NCBI GenBank assembly: GCA_002327765.1
Contig: DCUH01000095.1
Coordinates: 634-8,905 of the forward strand
Direction of reading: 5' to 3'
DNA: 8,272 nt
Origin: a bacterium UBA2219
GTDB lineage: Bacteria > Desulfobacterota > Deferrimicrobia > Deferrimicrobiales > Deferrimicrobiaceae
In this document: piece by piece, positions 1 to 5,711 of the stretch
Numbering within the stretch: position 1 is the stretch's first letter
How the letters are laid out: the number at the start of each line of letters is the position of its first letter
Made by a program: the position numbers and the translations under genes
The notes under the pieces: model-generated
The model's input: the letters and a program-made list of their open reading frames with translations, nothing else
Told to the model about the DNA's origin: nothing
Database searches by the model: none

Positions 1-566
1 GGCTGGCCGGCGCGCCGCATGTGGACGATGCCGGCCGCGTCGATGTCGGTGGCCACGGCGGGCGCCCCGCACTCCCTCGCCCTTCGGACCATCGCCAGGA
101 ACTCCTCCTCCCGGCGCGGCTTGACGGTCGGGACCCCCCTGCCGCCGGTCTTCTCCAGAGACTCGATCCCCAGGTCGAAGAACATCGGGACCGGGCCGTC
201 GGCAGTGAAGGCGAGCGTGCCGGCGTCCGCGGCCCCCCCGACCAGGGCCGCCACGAAGTCCCGCTCCTCCATGGGGTCGCCCATGTTCATCTTCATCCCC
301 GCGAGGGGCGCCGAAAGGATCGGCATCGACAGCCGCAGGCCGAAGAACCCGTACCCGGTGTCCGGCTCTGCCGCGGCGTGGATCGTGGCGAGGTTCAGTT
401 TCACCCCGGCCAGGGCGTCGAAGTTGGCCATGAAGGAGGAGCCCGTCCCCGTCCCGCCGATCCCGGGCATCTCCCCCGCGCACGCCCTCCCGTCGCACCG
501 GGGGCACACCCGGCAGGCCCCCTTGAACCTTTCCCTCGCGACCCGCTCGACCTCTTTCCAGTCCAT
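1..566 (-). CDS. FMN-dependent alpha-hydroxy-acid dehydrogenase-like protein, N-terminal part (cut by window edge)
   Basis: The minus strand is open from an ATG at 566 to the left edge, giving about 188 residues with no stop. Near the N-terminus is a four-cysteine cluster (C18, C21, C24, C29; pattern Cx2Cx2Cx4C, CRVCPRCDGRACAGE), followed by a glycine-rich stretch (MPGIGGTGTGSSF). Next come PILSAPLAGMK (about 82-92), which resembles the first strand of FMN-binding alpha-hydroxy-acid oxidase barrels, then GVPTVKP (144-150) and VATDIDAAG (171-179). This order matches the clostridial-type 'alpha-hydroxy-acid oxidizing protein' family (lactate oxidase/isopentenyl-diphosphate isomerase-like TIM barrels), known to me from memory. 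The catalytic His/Arg segment would lie in the missing C-terminal half, so the substrate cannot be named. A G-rich Shine-Dalgarno-like stretch precedes the ATG. The gene is divergent from dodecin. Family call fairly sure; specific reaction unknown. Confidence 0.75.
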   Translation of the reverse strand, partial: MDWKEVERVARERFKGACRVCPRCDGRACAGEMPGIGGTGTGSSFMANFDALAGVKLNLATIHAAAEPDTGYGFFGLRLSMPILSAPLAGMKMNMGDPMEERDFVAALVGGAADAGTLAFTADGPVPMFFDLGIESLEKTGGRGVPTVKPRREEEFLAMVRRARECGAPAVATDIDAAGIVHMRRAGQ

Positions 567-677
567 GTACCGCCCCCGCCTCGTCGATGGAAAAAGTCTA
601 TCCGTTCGCGGGAGGATTTCCTATGATGGAACATCGCTCCGCATCGGGGAAACTTCCAGAGACGAAAGGAGACCGCC
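567..677. promoter_or_regulatory. Divergent intergenic region between the FMN dehydrogenase and dodecin genes
   Basis: This 111-nt gap must hold start signals for both directions. On the plus strand TATGAT at 622-627 matches five of six bases of a sigma-70 -10 box and would give a leader of about 40 nt before dodecin. I see no convincing -35 at 16-18 nt upstream, so the promoter is tentative. The dodecin ribosome-binding site is the AAAGGAG at 665-671. A short imperfect dyad, GGAGGATTTCCT (611-622), lies just before the -10-like box. No intrinsic terminator or RNA gene is visible. Confidence 0.25.
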
Positions 678-878
678 ATGTCCGTCGCGAAAGTGATCGA
701 GATCACGGCCACTTCTTCCAGGAGCTTCCAGGACGCCATCGAATCGGGAATCGCCCGCGCCTCGAAGACGGTCGAGGAGATCCAGGGCGCGTGGGTGAAG
801 GACCAGGAGGTCGTCATCAAGAGCGGGAAGATCGTCGAGTACCGCGTCCGCATGAAGGTCACGTTCCTCCTGAAGTAA
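678..878 (+). CDS. Dodecin (flavin-storage protein)
   Basis: This 66-residue protein has the usual dodecin length and pattern. Dodecins form hollow dodecamers in the cytoplasm that bind and quench flavins (FMN, riboflavin or FAD), buffering free flavin and limiting its photochemistry. The sequence starts with the strand MSVAKVIEITATS, continues through one helix (FQDAIESGIARASKTVEEI, about 17-35), and then has the signature GAWVKDQEVVI (37-47) and IVEYRVRMKV near the end. Trp39 corresponds to the tryptophan that sandwiches the isoalloxazine ring, and Gln43/Glu44 lie where the flavin-contacting polar residues sit. The ATG has a strong AAAGGAG 6 nt upstream. It heads the plus-strand run, and two flavoenzymes of this window (the FMN dehydrogenase and the nitroreductase) flank it, which fits a flavin-buffering role. 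Very sure of the family. Confidence 0.95.
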   Translation: MSVAKVIEITATSSRSFQDAIESGIARASKTVEEIQGAWVKDQEVVIKSGKIVEYRVRMKVTFLLK

Positions 879-886
879 CGGGCGCC

Positions 887-905
887 CGGGGAGGGTTCGG
901 CGATC
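887..905 (+). promoter_or_regulatory. Strong Shine-Dalgarno followed by an ATC triplet, possible non-canonical start of the RCK gene
   Basis: Between the dodecin stop (876-878) and the first ATG of the next gene (924) the reading frame is open but has no ATG, GTG or TTG. A GGGGAGGG ribosome-binding sequence lies at 888-895, and an in-frame ATC follows at 903-905, about 7 nt downstream, which is ideal spacing. The ATG at 924 has no recognisable Shine-Dalgarno in the 12 nt before it. An ATC start would add seven residues (initiator, then KPFAYR) to the N-terminus. Rare ATT/ATC starts are known in bacteria (infC uses ATT). This is an inference from spacing; initiation at 924 without a ribosome-binding site remains possible. 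Confidence 0.4.
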
Positions 906-923
906 AAACCGTTTGCGTACCGC

Positions 924-1649
924 ATGCTGGGCGTTTTCGTACGGCGGCTGTGGATCCCCGTCGCGGGGCTGGCCGCCTTCATCGCCCTCTGCATCGCCGT
1001 ATATTGGCGCCTGGAGGGGTTGTACTGGCTGGACGGCCTTTTCTGGATCTTCCACCCCCACGCGATCCACTACGACAAGGTCGAGGAAACCACGAAGGCC
1101 TTCTCGATCTTCGTCTGGTTCGGCGTGATGGCCTTCCAGATCTGGTTCGCGGAAAGGGTTCTCTCGGTCATCTTCCGCAAGGAGGGAAGGGAGGCGTGGA
1201 GATCGATGGTCAACGACGCGCACATCGGCAAGATCCGTGACCACTTCATCGTCTGCGGGTACGGCCAGGTGGGGAAGACGGTCGTGGAGCAGCTCGCGCG
1301 GATGAAGGTCCCCTTCGTCCTGATCGAGCGGGACGAGGCGATCTACCGCCAGCTACTCGAGGAAGGCATCCCCGCCGTGCATGGCGACGCCAACCGCAAG
1401 GCCACGCTGCAGGCCGCCGGGATCGACCGGGCCAAGGGCATCTGCGCGCTGATCGACAGCGACTCGGACAACCTCTACATCACGGTGACCGCGAAGGCGC
1501 TGAACCCGAAGCTGCGGATCATCACCCGCGCCGGAAGGGAACGGTACGCCCGGGCCATGAAGAATTCCGGGGCGGACGAGGTGATCATCCCCGAGTTCGA
1601 GGGCGGCCTGATGGTCGGGCGGATGATCGAGAAATACTCGGACAAATAG
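924..1649 (+). CDS. Two-TM membrane protein with TrkA-N (RCK) NAD-binding domain, potassium-channel-like but without a recognisable selectivity filter
   Basis: The 241-residue product has two hydrophobic segments (about 11-28 and 59-75), a linker, and a cytoplasmic Rossmann domain from about 106. The domain opens with HFIVCGYGQVGKTVVEQL, giving GxGxxG at 112-117 and an acidic residue (E135) after the second strand, the usual NAD(H)-type TrkA-N arrangement. It ends with GADEVIIPEFEGG and has no RCK-C domain. The layout is that of bacterial 2TM-RCK potassium channels. However, where a TVGYGD filter should sit after the WLD-containing pore helix there is FHPHAIHYDKVEE (about 43-55). It may be a regulatory or sensor protein, or a transporter of unknown specificity, rather than a K+ channel. 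The start is uncertain: an upstream in-frame ATC at 903 has a much better ribosome-binding site. The stop is 1 nt from the next ATG, implying co-translation with the nitroreductase. Confidence 0.8.
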   Translation: MLGVFVRRLWIPVAGLAAFIALCIAVYWRLEGLYWLDGLFWIFHPHAIHYDKVEETTKAFSIFVWFGVMAFQIWFAERVLSVIFRKEGREAWRSMVNDAHIGKIRDHFIVCGYGQVGKTVVEQLARMKVPFVLIERDEAIYRQLLEEGIPAVHGDANRKATLQAAGIDRAKGICALIDSDSDNLYITVTAKALNPKLRIITRAGRERYARAMKNSGADEVIIPEFEGGLMVGRMIEKYSDK

Positions 1650-1650
1650 G

Positions 1651-2415
1651 ATGGACGACCGGATTCGCTCCCATCGGCGCTGGCTGAAGGATTCCGTCCG
1701 CAAGTCGATCGACTGGAACGCCACCGGCCAGGCGCTCGGCCTTCCGCCTCCCCCGCTCCAGAAACCCGTCCCCCCCGGTTCCGAGCCGATCCCCCTCCCG
1801 GGGCCGGACCGGTTCGACGCGGTATGCCGGGCCGGGCTTCTCGAGGTCCTGCGCCGCCGCAGGAGCGTCCGGCGCTTCGCCGACGCTCCCCTCTCCCTCG
1901 TCGAGCTGGCGTTCCTGCTCTGGGGCACCCAGGGCGTCGCGAAACGGGACGGCGACGTATCGACGCTCCGGACGGTCCCGTCCGCCGGCGCGCGCCACGC
2001 GTTCGAAACGTACCTCTACTGCCGCAAGGTCGGGACGCTCGCGGAGGGGATCTACCGCTACCTCCCGCTTTCCCACGCGCTCCTGTTCGAGTTCGCGGAA
2101 GAAGGGCTGGCCGCGCGGATCGCGGACGCCTGCCTCGGGCAGCGCTTCGTCGGCGAGGGGGCCGCCACGTTCTTCTGGAGCGTCCTGCCGTTCCGGATGG
2201 AATGGCGCTACGGCGCCGCCGCGCACCGCGTTCTCCCCATGGACGCCGGCCATGTCTGCCAGAACCTCTACCTGTGCGCGGAAGCGATCGGCGCCGGGAC
2301 GTGCGCGGTCGCCGCGTACGACCAGGAGGCCGTAGACGACCTCCTGCGCCTCGACGGCTCGGAGGAATTCGTCCTGTACCTGGCCCCGGTCGGGAAAAAG
2401 ACCGCGTCCCCTTGA
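1651..2415 (+). CDS. SagB-type (ThcOx family) nitroreductase-fold FMN oxidoreductase
   Basis: The 254-residue protein has the nitroreductase fold. An N-terminal extension (about 1-63, rich in Pro) is typical of the SagB/ThcOx group. It is followed by the FMN-phosphate-contacting LRRRRSVRRF (67-76), LLWGTQGV (89-96), the RTVPSAGARHAFETYL segment (107-122) that marks this family, and AGHVCQNLYLCAEAIG (199-214) with LYLAPVGKK (242-250). SagB proteins in toxin clusters oxidise azolines to azoles, but most stand-alone homologues have unknown substrates. No YcaO or precursor-peptide gene is visible here, so a RiPP role is not supported, and a general FMN-dependent reductase or dehydrogenase is the safe call. 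The ATG lies 1 nt after the upstream stop, and the stop overlaps the permease TTG. Family secure, substrate unknown. Confidence 0.88.
   Translation: MDDRIRSHRRWLKDSVRKSIDWNATGQALGLPPPPLQKPVPPGSEPIPLPGPDRFDAVCRAGLLEVLRRRRSVRRFADAPLSLVELAFLLWGTQGVAKRDGDVSTLRTVPSAGARHAFETYLYCRKVGTLAEGIYRYLPLSHALLFEFAEEGLAARIADACLGQRFVGEGAATFFWSVLPFRMEWRYGAAAHRVLPMDAGHVCQNLYLCAEAIGAGTCAVAAYDQEAVDDLLRLDGSEEFVLYLAPVGKKTASP
2387..2404 (+). other. Small inverted repeat just before the permease start
   Basis: CGGTC (2387-2391) and GACCG (2400-2404) form a 5-bp stem around an A-rich 8-nt loop, ending 7 nt before the TTG start of the permease. The stem lies inside the nitroreductase 3' end. The permease has no clear Shine-Dalgarno, so an mRNA hairpin here could affect coupled initiation, but arms this short occur often by chance in GC-rich DNA. 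Confidence 0.2.
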
Positions 2416-3737
2416 CGGGAGGGAAAAAACCCACGGTCGGACGATTCTTCGAATTCGAGCGGCACGGCACCGGGTACCGGAAGGAGATCCTGGCGGGGGT
2501 CACGACCTTCCTGACGATGGCCTACATCATCGTCGTCAACCCGGCGATCCTCGAGGCGGCCGGCATCCCGAAGGGGCCCTCCACGACGGCCACGATCCTC
2601 GCGGCGGCCTTCGGCACCGTGGTGATGGCCCTCTACGCGAACCGCCCCTTCGCCGTCGCCCCGTACATGGGGGAGAACGCCTTCATCGCCTTCACGGTGG
2701 TGAAGGTCATGGGGTACTCCTGGCAGGCCGCGCTGGGCGCCGTCTTCATCGCGGGGGCGCTGTTCACGGTCCTGACGGCGCTGAAGGTCCGAAGCTGGCT
2801 GGCCGAGGCGCTGCCGCTGAACCTGAAGTTCAGCTTCGCCGTGGGGATCGGCCTGTTCCTCACCTTCATCGGGCTGAACGAGACGGGGATCGTCCGGCTG
2901 GGGGTGCCCGGGGCGCCCGTCTCCCTGGGGAACGTCACCGGGACGGCTCCCCTGCTGGCCGTCTTCTGCTTCTTCGCCATCGCGCTCCTTTCCGTCCGGC
3001 GGGTCCCCGGCGCCATACTCATCGGGATGCTGGCCACTACGTTCCTTTCGTTCCTGCTCGGGGCGTCGCCCGCCCCGGAACGCTGGGTCGGCCTTCCTCC
3101 CGGCCTCTCCCCCGTCCTCCTGCAGGTCGACCTGCGGGCGGCGCTCTCGCCCGGCTTCTTCCCGGTGGTCCTCACGGTCTTCGTCATGGCGTTCGTGGAC
3201 ACGGTGGGGACCCTCATCGGCCTGTCGGCGCGGGCGAACCTGCTGGACGGCGACGGCAACCTGCCCGGAATCGAGAAACCGATGCTGGCGGACGCGCTCG
3301 CGACGACCGTCGCCCCGCTGCTGGGGACGACCACTACGGGCGCGTTCATCGAATCGGCCGCGGGGATCGAGGAAGGGGGGCGGACCGGCTTCACGGCCCT
3401 CGTGGTGGCCGTCCTGTTCCTGCTGTCGCTGTTTTTCGCCCCCCTCTTCACGGCGGTCCCGCCTCAGGCGTACGGCGCGGTCCTCGTCGTCATCGGCAGC
3501 TACATGATCGCGCCGGTCAAGCGCCTGGACTTCGAGGACCCCACGGAACTGATCCCCTGCTTCCTCACGATCTCCCTCATCAGCTTCACCTACAACATCG
3601 GCGTCGGGATGACCGCCGGCATCATCTCCTATCCCCTGCTGAAGGTTCTCTGCGGCCGGTGGCGCGAGGTGCCCGCCGGGCTCTGGGTCCTCGCGCTCCT
3701 GTCGCTTTCCTTCTACGTGTACTACCCGTACAGGTAG
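2412..3737 (+). CDS. NCS2-family purine permease (AzgA/PbuG-like, xanthine/guanine/adenine uptake)
   Basis: The product is about 441 residues, typical for AzgA-type nucleobase:cation symporters of the inner membrane, with many hydrophobic segments consistent with the 14-helix NCS2 fold. Diagnostic pieces in order are RKEILAGVTTFLTMAYIIVVNP (23-44), AVAPYMGENAFIAFT (81-95), NLKFSFAVGIGLFLTFIGL (137-155), VMAFVDTVGTLIGLSAR (258-274) and TTTTGAFIESAAGIEEGGRTG (306-326), which form the substrate/cation site region. The start is a TTG at 2412 whose last bases overlap the nitroreductase TGA (TTGA, 4-nt overlap). No ATG or GTG is available between there and the conserved N-terminus, and the preceding open frame (from 1824) is nitroreductase DNA in another phase. 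Exact base preference cannot be read. A role in purine salvage is inferred from the family. Initiation is probably by translational coupling. Confidence 0.93.
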   Translation: MTGGKKPTVGRFFEFERHGTGYRKEILAGVTTFLTMAYIIVVNPAILEAAGIPKGPSTTATILAAAFGTVVMALYANRPFAVAPYMGENAFIAFTVVKVMGYSWQAALGAVFIAGALFTVLTALKVRSWLAEALPLNLKFSFAVGIGLFLTFIGLNETGIVRLGVPGAPVSLGNVTGTAPLLAVFCFFAIALLSVRRVPGAILIGMLATTFLSFLLGASPAPERWVGLPPGLSPVLLQVDLRAALSPGFFPVVLTVFVMAFVDTVGTLIGLSARANLLDGDGNLPGIEKPMLADALATTVAPLLGTTTTGAFIESAAGIEEGGRTGFTALVVAVLFLLSLFFAPLFTAVPPQAYGAVLVVIGSYMIAPVKRLDFEDPTELIPCFLTISLISFTYNIGVGMTAGIISYPLLKVLCGRWREVPAGLWVLALLSLSFYVYYPYR

Positions 3738-3744
3738 CGCGACC

Positions 3745-4632
3745 TTGCCCCCGAAACGCCTTCTCGTCCCCGGGGTGATCGCCCTGGCGCTCCTCCTCGC
3801 GGCGGCGGCGACGGCGGAAACGGTCCTGGAGCCGGTCCGCTTCCCCGGGGCGGACCCGGACGCGCCGCCCCTTGCGGGGCTGCTGTCCCGGCCCGACGGG
3901 GCCGGCCCCTTCCCCGCGCTGGTCCTCCTGCACGGGTGCGGGGGAATGTACACGAACGAAGGCCGGCTAACCGCCCGCCAGCGGCAGTGGGACGACACGT
4001 TGCGCCGCGAAGGCTTCGTCACCCTGCACGTCGACTCTTTCACCCCGAGGGGGCTGCGCGAGGTCTGCACGCTGAAGGACCGGCCGGTTTCCACCTGGAG
4101 GCACCGGCGGCCCGACGCCTATGCCGCCCTTTCCTTCCTGCGCTCGCTGCCGTTCGTCCGGCCGGAAGCGGTCGGGGTGATGGGGTGGTCGATGGGGGGT
4201 CTCGCCGTCCTGGCGGCGATGGAGCGGGACGAGAGTTACCCCGGCCGGAGCTTTTACGCGGGGGTGGCGCTCTACCCGGGGTGCCGCACGGCGGAAAGAG
4301 GGGAACCGAGACCCTCCGGCCCCCTCCTGATGCTGCTGGCCGAAAACGACGACTGGACGCCGCCGGAGAAGTGCGACCCCGTGATCGCGGACGCCAGGAG
4401 GCGCGGGGAAACGGTCGAGGTGGAAAGCTACCCGGGCGCCTACCACGGGTTTGACTCGCCCGGAAGCGACGTGCGCCTGCGCGGCGGGCTGGCGCTGGCG
4501 CCGGGCGGATCGGCCCATGTGGGAGAGGACCCCTGGGCGCGGCGCGACGCCCTGAAGCGTGTCCCCGGGTTCCTGCTGCGGAACCTTCCCGGCGGGCCTT
4601 CCCCGGGCCCCGGCGGCCCTTCCCTCAGGTAG
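3745..4632 (+). CDS. Exported dienelactone-hydrolase-family alpha/beta hydrolase
   Basis: This 295-residue protein starts at a TTG 7 nt after the permease stop, with AGGT about 9 nt upstream. Residues 4-24 form a Sec-type signal peptide (KR, hydrophobic core LLVPGVIALALLLAAA, AXA-like site near ATA|E), so the mature enzyme should be periplasmic. The alpha/beta-hydrolase elements are LLHGCGG (61-67, oxyanion region), the nucleophile elbow GWSMGG with Ser149, an acidic loop ENDDW (D202 or D203), and YHGFD with His234. True dienelactone hydrolases use a Cys nucleophile. Ser here is common among DLH-like esterases/hydrolases of unknown substrate. The tail is Pro/Gly-rich with a duplicated GGPS (283-293), possibly unstructured. 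The gene closes the plus-strand run, and its last 8 nt overlap the convergent ferritin-like gene. No specific substrate can be inferred. Confidence 0.87.
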   Translation: MPPKRLLVPGVIALALLLAAAATAETVLEPVRFPGADPDAPPLAGLLSRPDGAGPFPALVLLHGCGGMYTNEGRLTARQRQWDDTLRREGFVTLHVDSFTPRGLREVCTLKDRPVSTWRHRRPDAYAALSFLRSLPFVRPEAVGVMGWSMGGLAVLAAMERDESYPGRSFYAGVALYPGCRTAERGEPRPSGPLLMLLAENDDWTPPEKCDPVIADARRRGETVEVESYPGAYHGFDSPGSDVRLRGGLALAPGGSAHVGEDPWARRDALKRVPGFLLRNLPGGPSPGPGGPSLR

Positions 4633-5083
4633 AAGAGCGGTTCTTCCGCCACATCTCTTCCGCCATGGCGGCGTGGCCGGCGGTCTCCTCCTTGAGCTTC
4701 GCGAGGACCCCGTTCACCTCGGGGGACGCGCCGCGGAAATGATCGAGCATCCCTTTCTCCAGCAGCGACTTCTCGATGTCGGTTGCGATGGACAGCGCCT
4801 TGAGGGGCGTGATCCCCTCCTTCCTCGCCTTCTCGAGGACGCCGTCCGCGTACGAGAGGAACGCCCGGATGGCCTCGGCGCGCACCCTGCCCTCGACCAG
4901 CAGCGCCCGGCGGGAGGGAAGAAACTCCCGCAGCTCCCGTAGCATTCCGGCGTGGCGGCGCTCGGCCTCCGCCATGGACGACCAGTACTCCCCGTTCCCG
5001 GGATCGAGCGCGGCGAACTCCTGGTACAGCTCCGCCACCTTGGACTCCTGCAGGATCATCAGCTCGAGGTAGGATCCGCTCAC
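4625..5083 (-). CDS. Ferritin-like (rubrerythrin-type diiron) protein
   Basis: The product is about 152 residues, nearly all helical. A first helix has E13 (ILQESKVAELYQEFA), and a second has the diiron motif ERRH (E41, H44) in SMAEAERRHAGML. A third helix carries E104 in ATDIEKSLLEKG, and the fourth has EETAGH (E132/E133, H137). This is the four-helix ferritin-like plan with two carboxylate/His half-sites. The last half-site is spaced ExxxH rather than the usual ExxH, so metal binding there is less certain. There is no rubredoxin domain. Such proteins act on peroxide or iron in the cytoplasm. The GTG start at 5083 overlaps the lipocalin stop (GTGA) and has GAGGT about 8 nt upstream. The open frame continues upstream but overlaps the lipocalin, so that extension is not real. 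Its 3' end overlaps the convergent hydrolase gene by 8 nt. Confidence 0.8.
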   Translation of the reverse strand: MSGSYLELMILQESKVAELYQEFAALDPGNGEYWSSMAEAERRHAGMLRELREFLPSRRALLVEGRVRAEAIRAFLSYADGVLEKARKEGITPLKALSIATDIEKSLLEKGMLDHFRGASPEVNGVLAKLKEETAGHAAMAEEMWRKNRSST

Positions 5084-5613
5084 GGCGACGACCTCACGAT
5101 CCGGGAGGGGTCGAAGCCCTGCCGCTTCGCCTCTTCGACGAGGAGGTCGTAGAGCTCCCGCGGAACGAACGGCGTCCGGGCGAGGAACCAGAGGTATTTC
5201 CGGTCGGGCGTCCCCACCACCGCGTATTCGTATTCGGGCCCGAGCGCCAGGATCCAGTAGTCGCCGTAGAACGGCCAGAAGAAGGTCACTTCCAGCTTCG
5301 CGTTCGTCGCGGGATCGACCACCTTCGCCTTCCCCCGGGCCGACCGCGCCTTCCCTTCCGGGCCCGCCTCCGTGCACCGGTTGACGACCTCGACGCTCTT
5401 CCCGTCGGCAGAGAGACGGTACTCCGCCCACGAGCCGGCGCAACCCTTCTGGAACCGGTTCGGGTACCGGGCGATCTCGTGCCACGTCCCCATGTACCGC
5501 GCCAGGTCGACCTTCGGGACCGTCGTCACCGGGGAGCCGTCCGGCTTCGTCCCGCGGCCGCAGCCGGAAAGTGCAAGGAACAGGATTCCGATCAATCCAA
5601 GGGTCCGCTTCAT
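5080..5613 (-). CDS. blc: Bacterial lipocalin, outer-membrane lipoprotein (Blc type)
   Basis: This 177-residue protein has a lipoprotein signal peptide (MKRTLGLIGILFLALSG) ending in the lipobox LSGC, with Cys18 as the lipidation site. Residue 19 is Gly rather than Asp, so outer-membrane sorting is expected. Lipocalin signatures follow: YMGTWHEIARYPNRFQKGC (40-58, containing the GxW motif), FFWPFYGDYWILAL (111-124), and TPDRKYLWFLARTP (135-148), the third conserved region of Blc/apolipoprotein-D-like lipocalins. Cys58 and Cys80 could form a disulfide. Blc proteins bind fatty acids or lysophospholipids and are linked to envelope stress. The ATG at 5613 has a strong AGGAGG about 5-6 nt upstream. 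The gene is the first of a two-gene operon with the ferritin-like protein, the two overlapping by 4 nt. Family call very sure. Confidence 0.93.
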   Translation of the reverse strand: MKRTLGLIGILFLALSGCGRGTKPDGSPVTTVPKVDLARYMGTWHEIARYPNRFQKGCAGSWAEYRLSADGKSVEVVNRCTEAGPEGKARSARGKAKVVDPATNAKLEVTFFWPFYGDYWILALGPEYEYAVVGTPDRKYLWFLARTPFVPRELYDLLVEEAKRQGFDPSRIVRSSP

Positions 5614-5642
5614 GCGCGCCTCCTCCTCTCATCATCCCCCGG

Positions 5643-5660
5643 GTGACGTCCCCGCGTCAC
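5643..5660. repeat. Inverted repeat GTGACG-N6-CGTCAC, possible operator or hairpin
   Basis: The two 6-nt arms are perfectly complementary and lie 30-47 nt upstream of the lipocalin ATG, where an operator for the minus-strand operon would sit. It could instead form a 5' leader hairpin in the lipocalin transcript. The sequence shows the dyad; any function is inference. Confidence 0.35.
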
Positions 5661-5700
5661 GGGTTAGATTCGCGGATCCCGGGCCGGTTTTACGATGAAT

Positions 5701-5711
5701 CGGAATTTCCG
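5701..5711. repeat. Perfect 11-nt palindrome CGGAATTTCCG
   Basis: CGGAA and TTCCG flank a single central T, 42-52 nt upstream of the PLP enzyme start. The core GGAATTTCC recurs inside a longer palindrome upstream of carB (7974-7992), so both may be sites for one DNA-binding protein. There is no further support. Confidence 0.3.

Noticed and set aside
587..1240. Long plus-strand open frame with a GGGAGG at 610-615 well spaced from ATG 623
   Set aside because: It runs straight through dodecin and the RCK gene in another frame. The protein is Arg/Gly/Asp-rich low-complexity with no domain, as expected from GC-rich out-of-frame reading. The AAAGGAG and dodecin homology at 678 explain the region.
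1824..2411. N-terminal extension of the permease frame back to 1824, as a fusion protein
   Set aside because: The extension is nitroreductase DNA read in the wrong phase and is Pro/Arg-rich. The permease family N-terminus begins just after the TTG at 2412.
1651..2415. SagB-type gene as evidence of a thiazole/oxazole peptide (RiPP) cluster
   Set aside because: No YcaO cyclodehydratase, precursor peptide or dedicated exporter is present in the flanking genes, so the hypothesis lacks support.
1475..2503. Minus-strand open frame opposite the RCK and nitroreductase genes
   Set aside because: It encodes Arg/Ser/Pro-rich low-complexity sequence with no family resemblance, and the opposite strand is well explained.
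2268..4094. 608-codon minus-strand open frame opposite the permease and hydrolase
   Set aside because: Its composition (Arg, Gly, Asp, Glu repeats) is typical of the antisense of GC-rich genes. The plus strand encodes two clearly recognisable proteins.
4590..4625. GC-rich inverted repeats at the end of the hydrolase gene as a terminator
   Set aside because: The repeats arise from the Gly/Pro-rich C-terminal codons, and no T run follows on either strand.
5084..5635. N-terminal extension of the ferritin-like frame into the lipocalin gene
   Set aside because: It overlaps the lipocalin in another phase and encodes Arg/Gly-rich sequence. The GTG at 5083 with GAGGT upstream gives a normal ferritin-like N-terminus.
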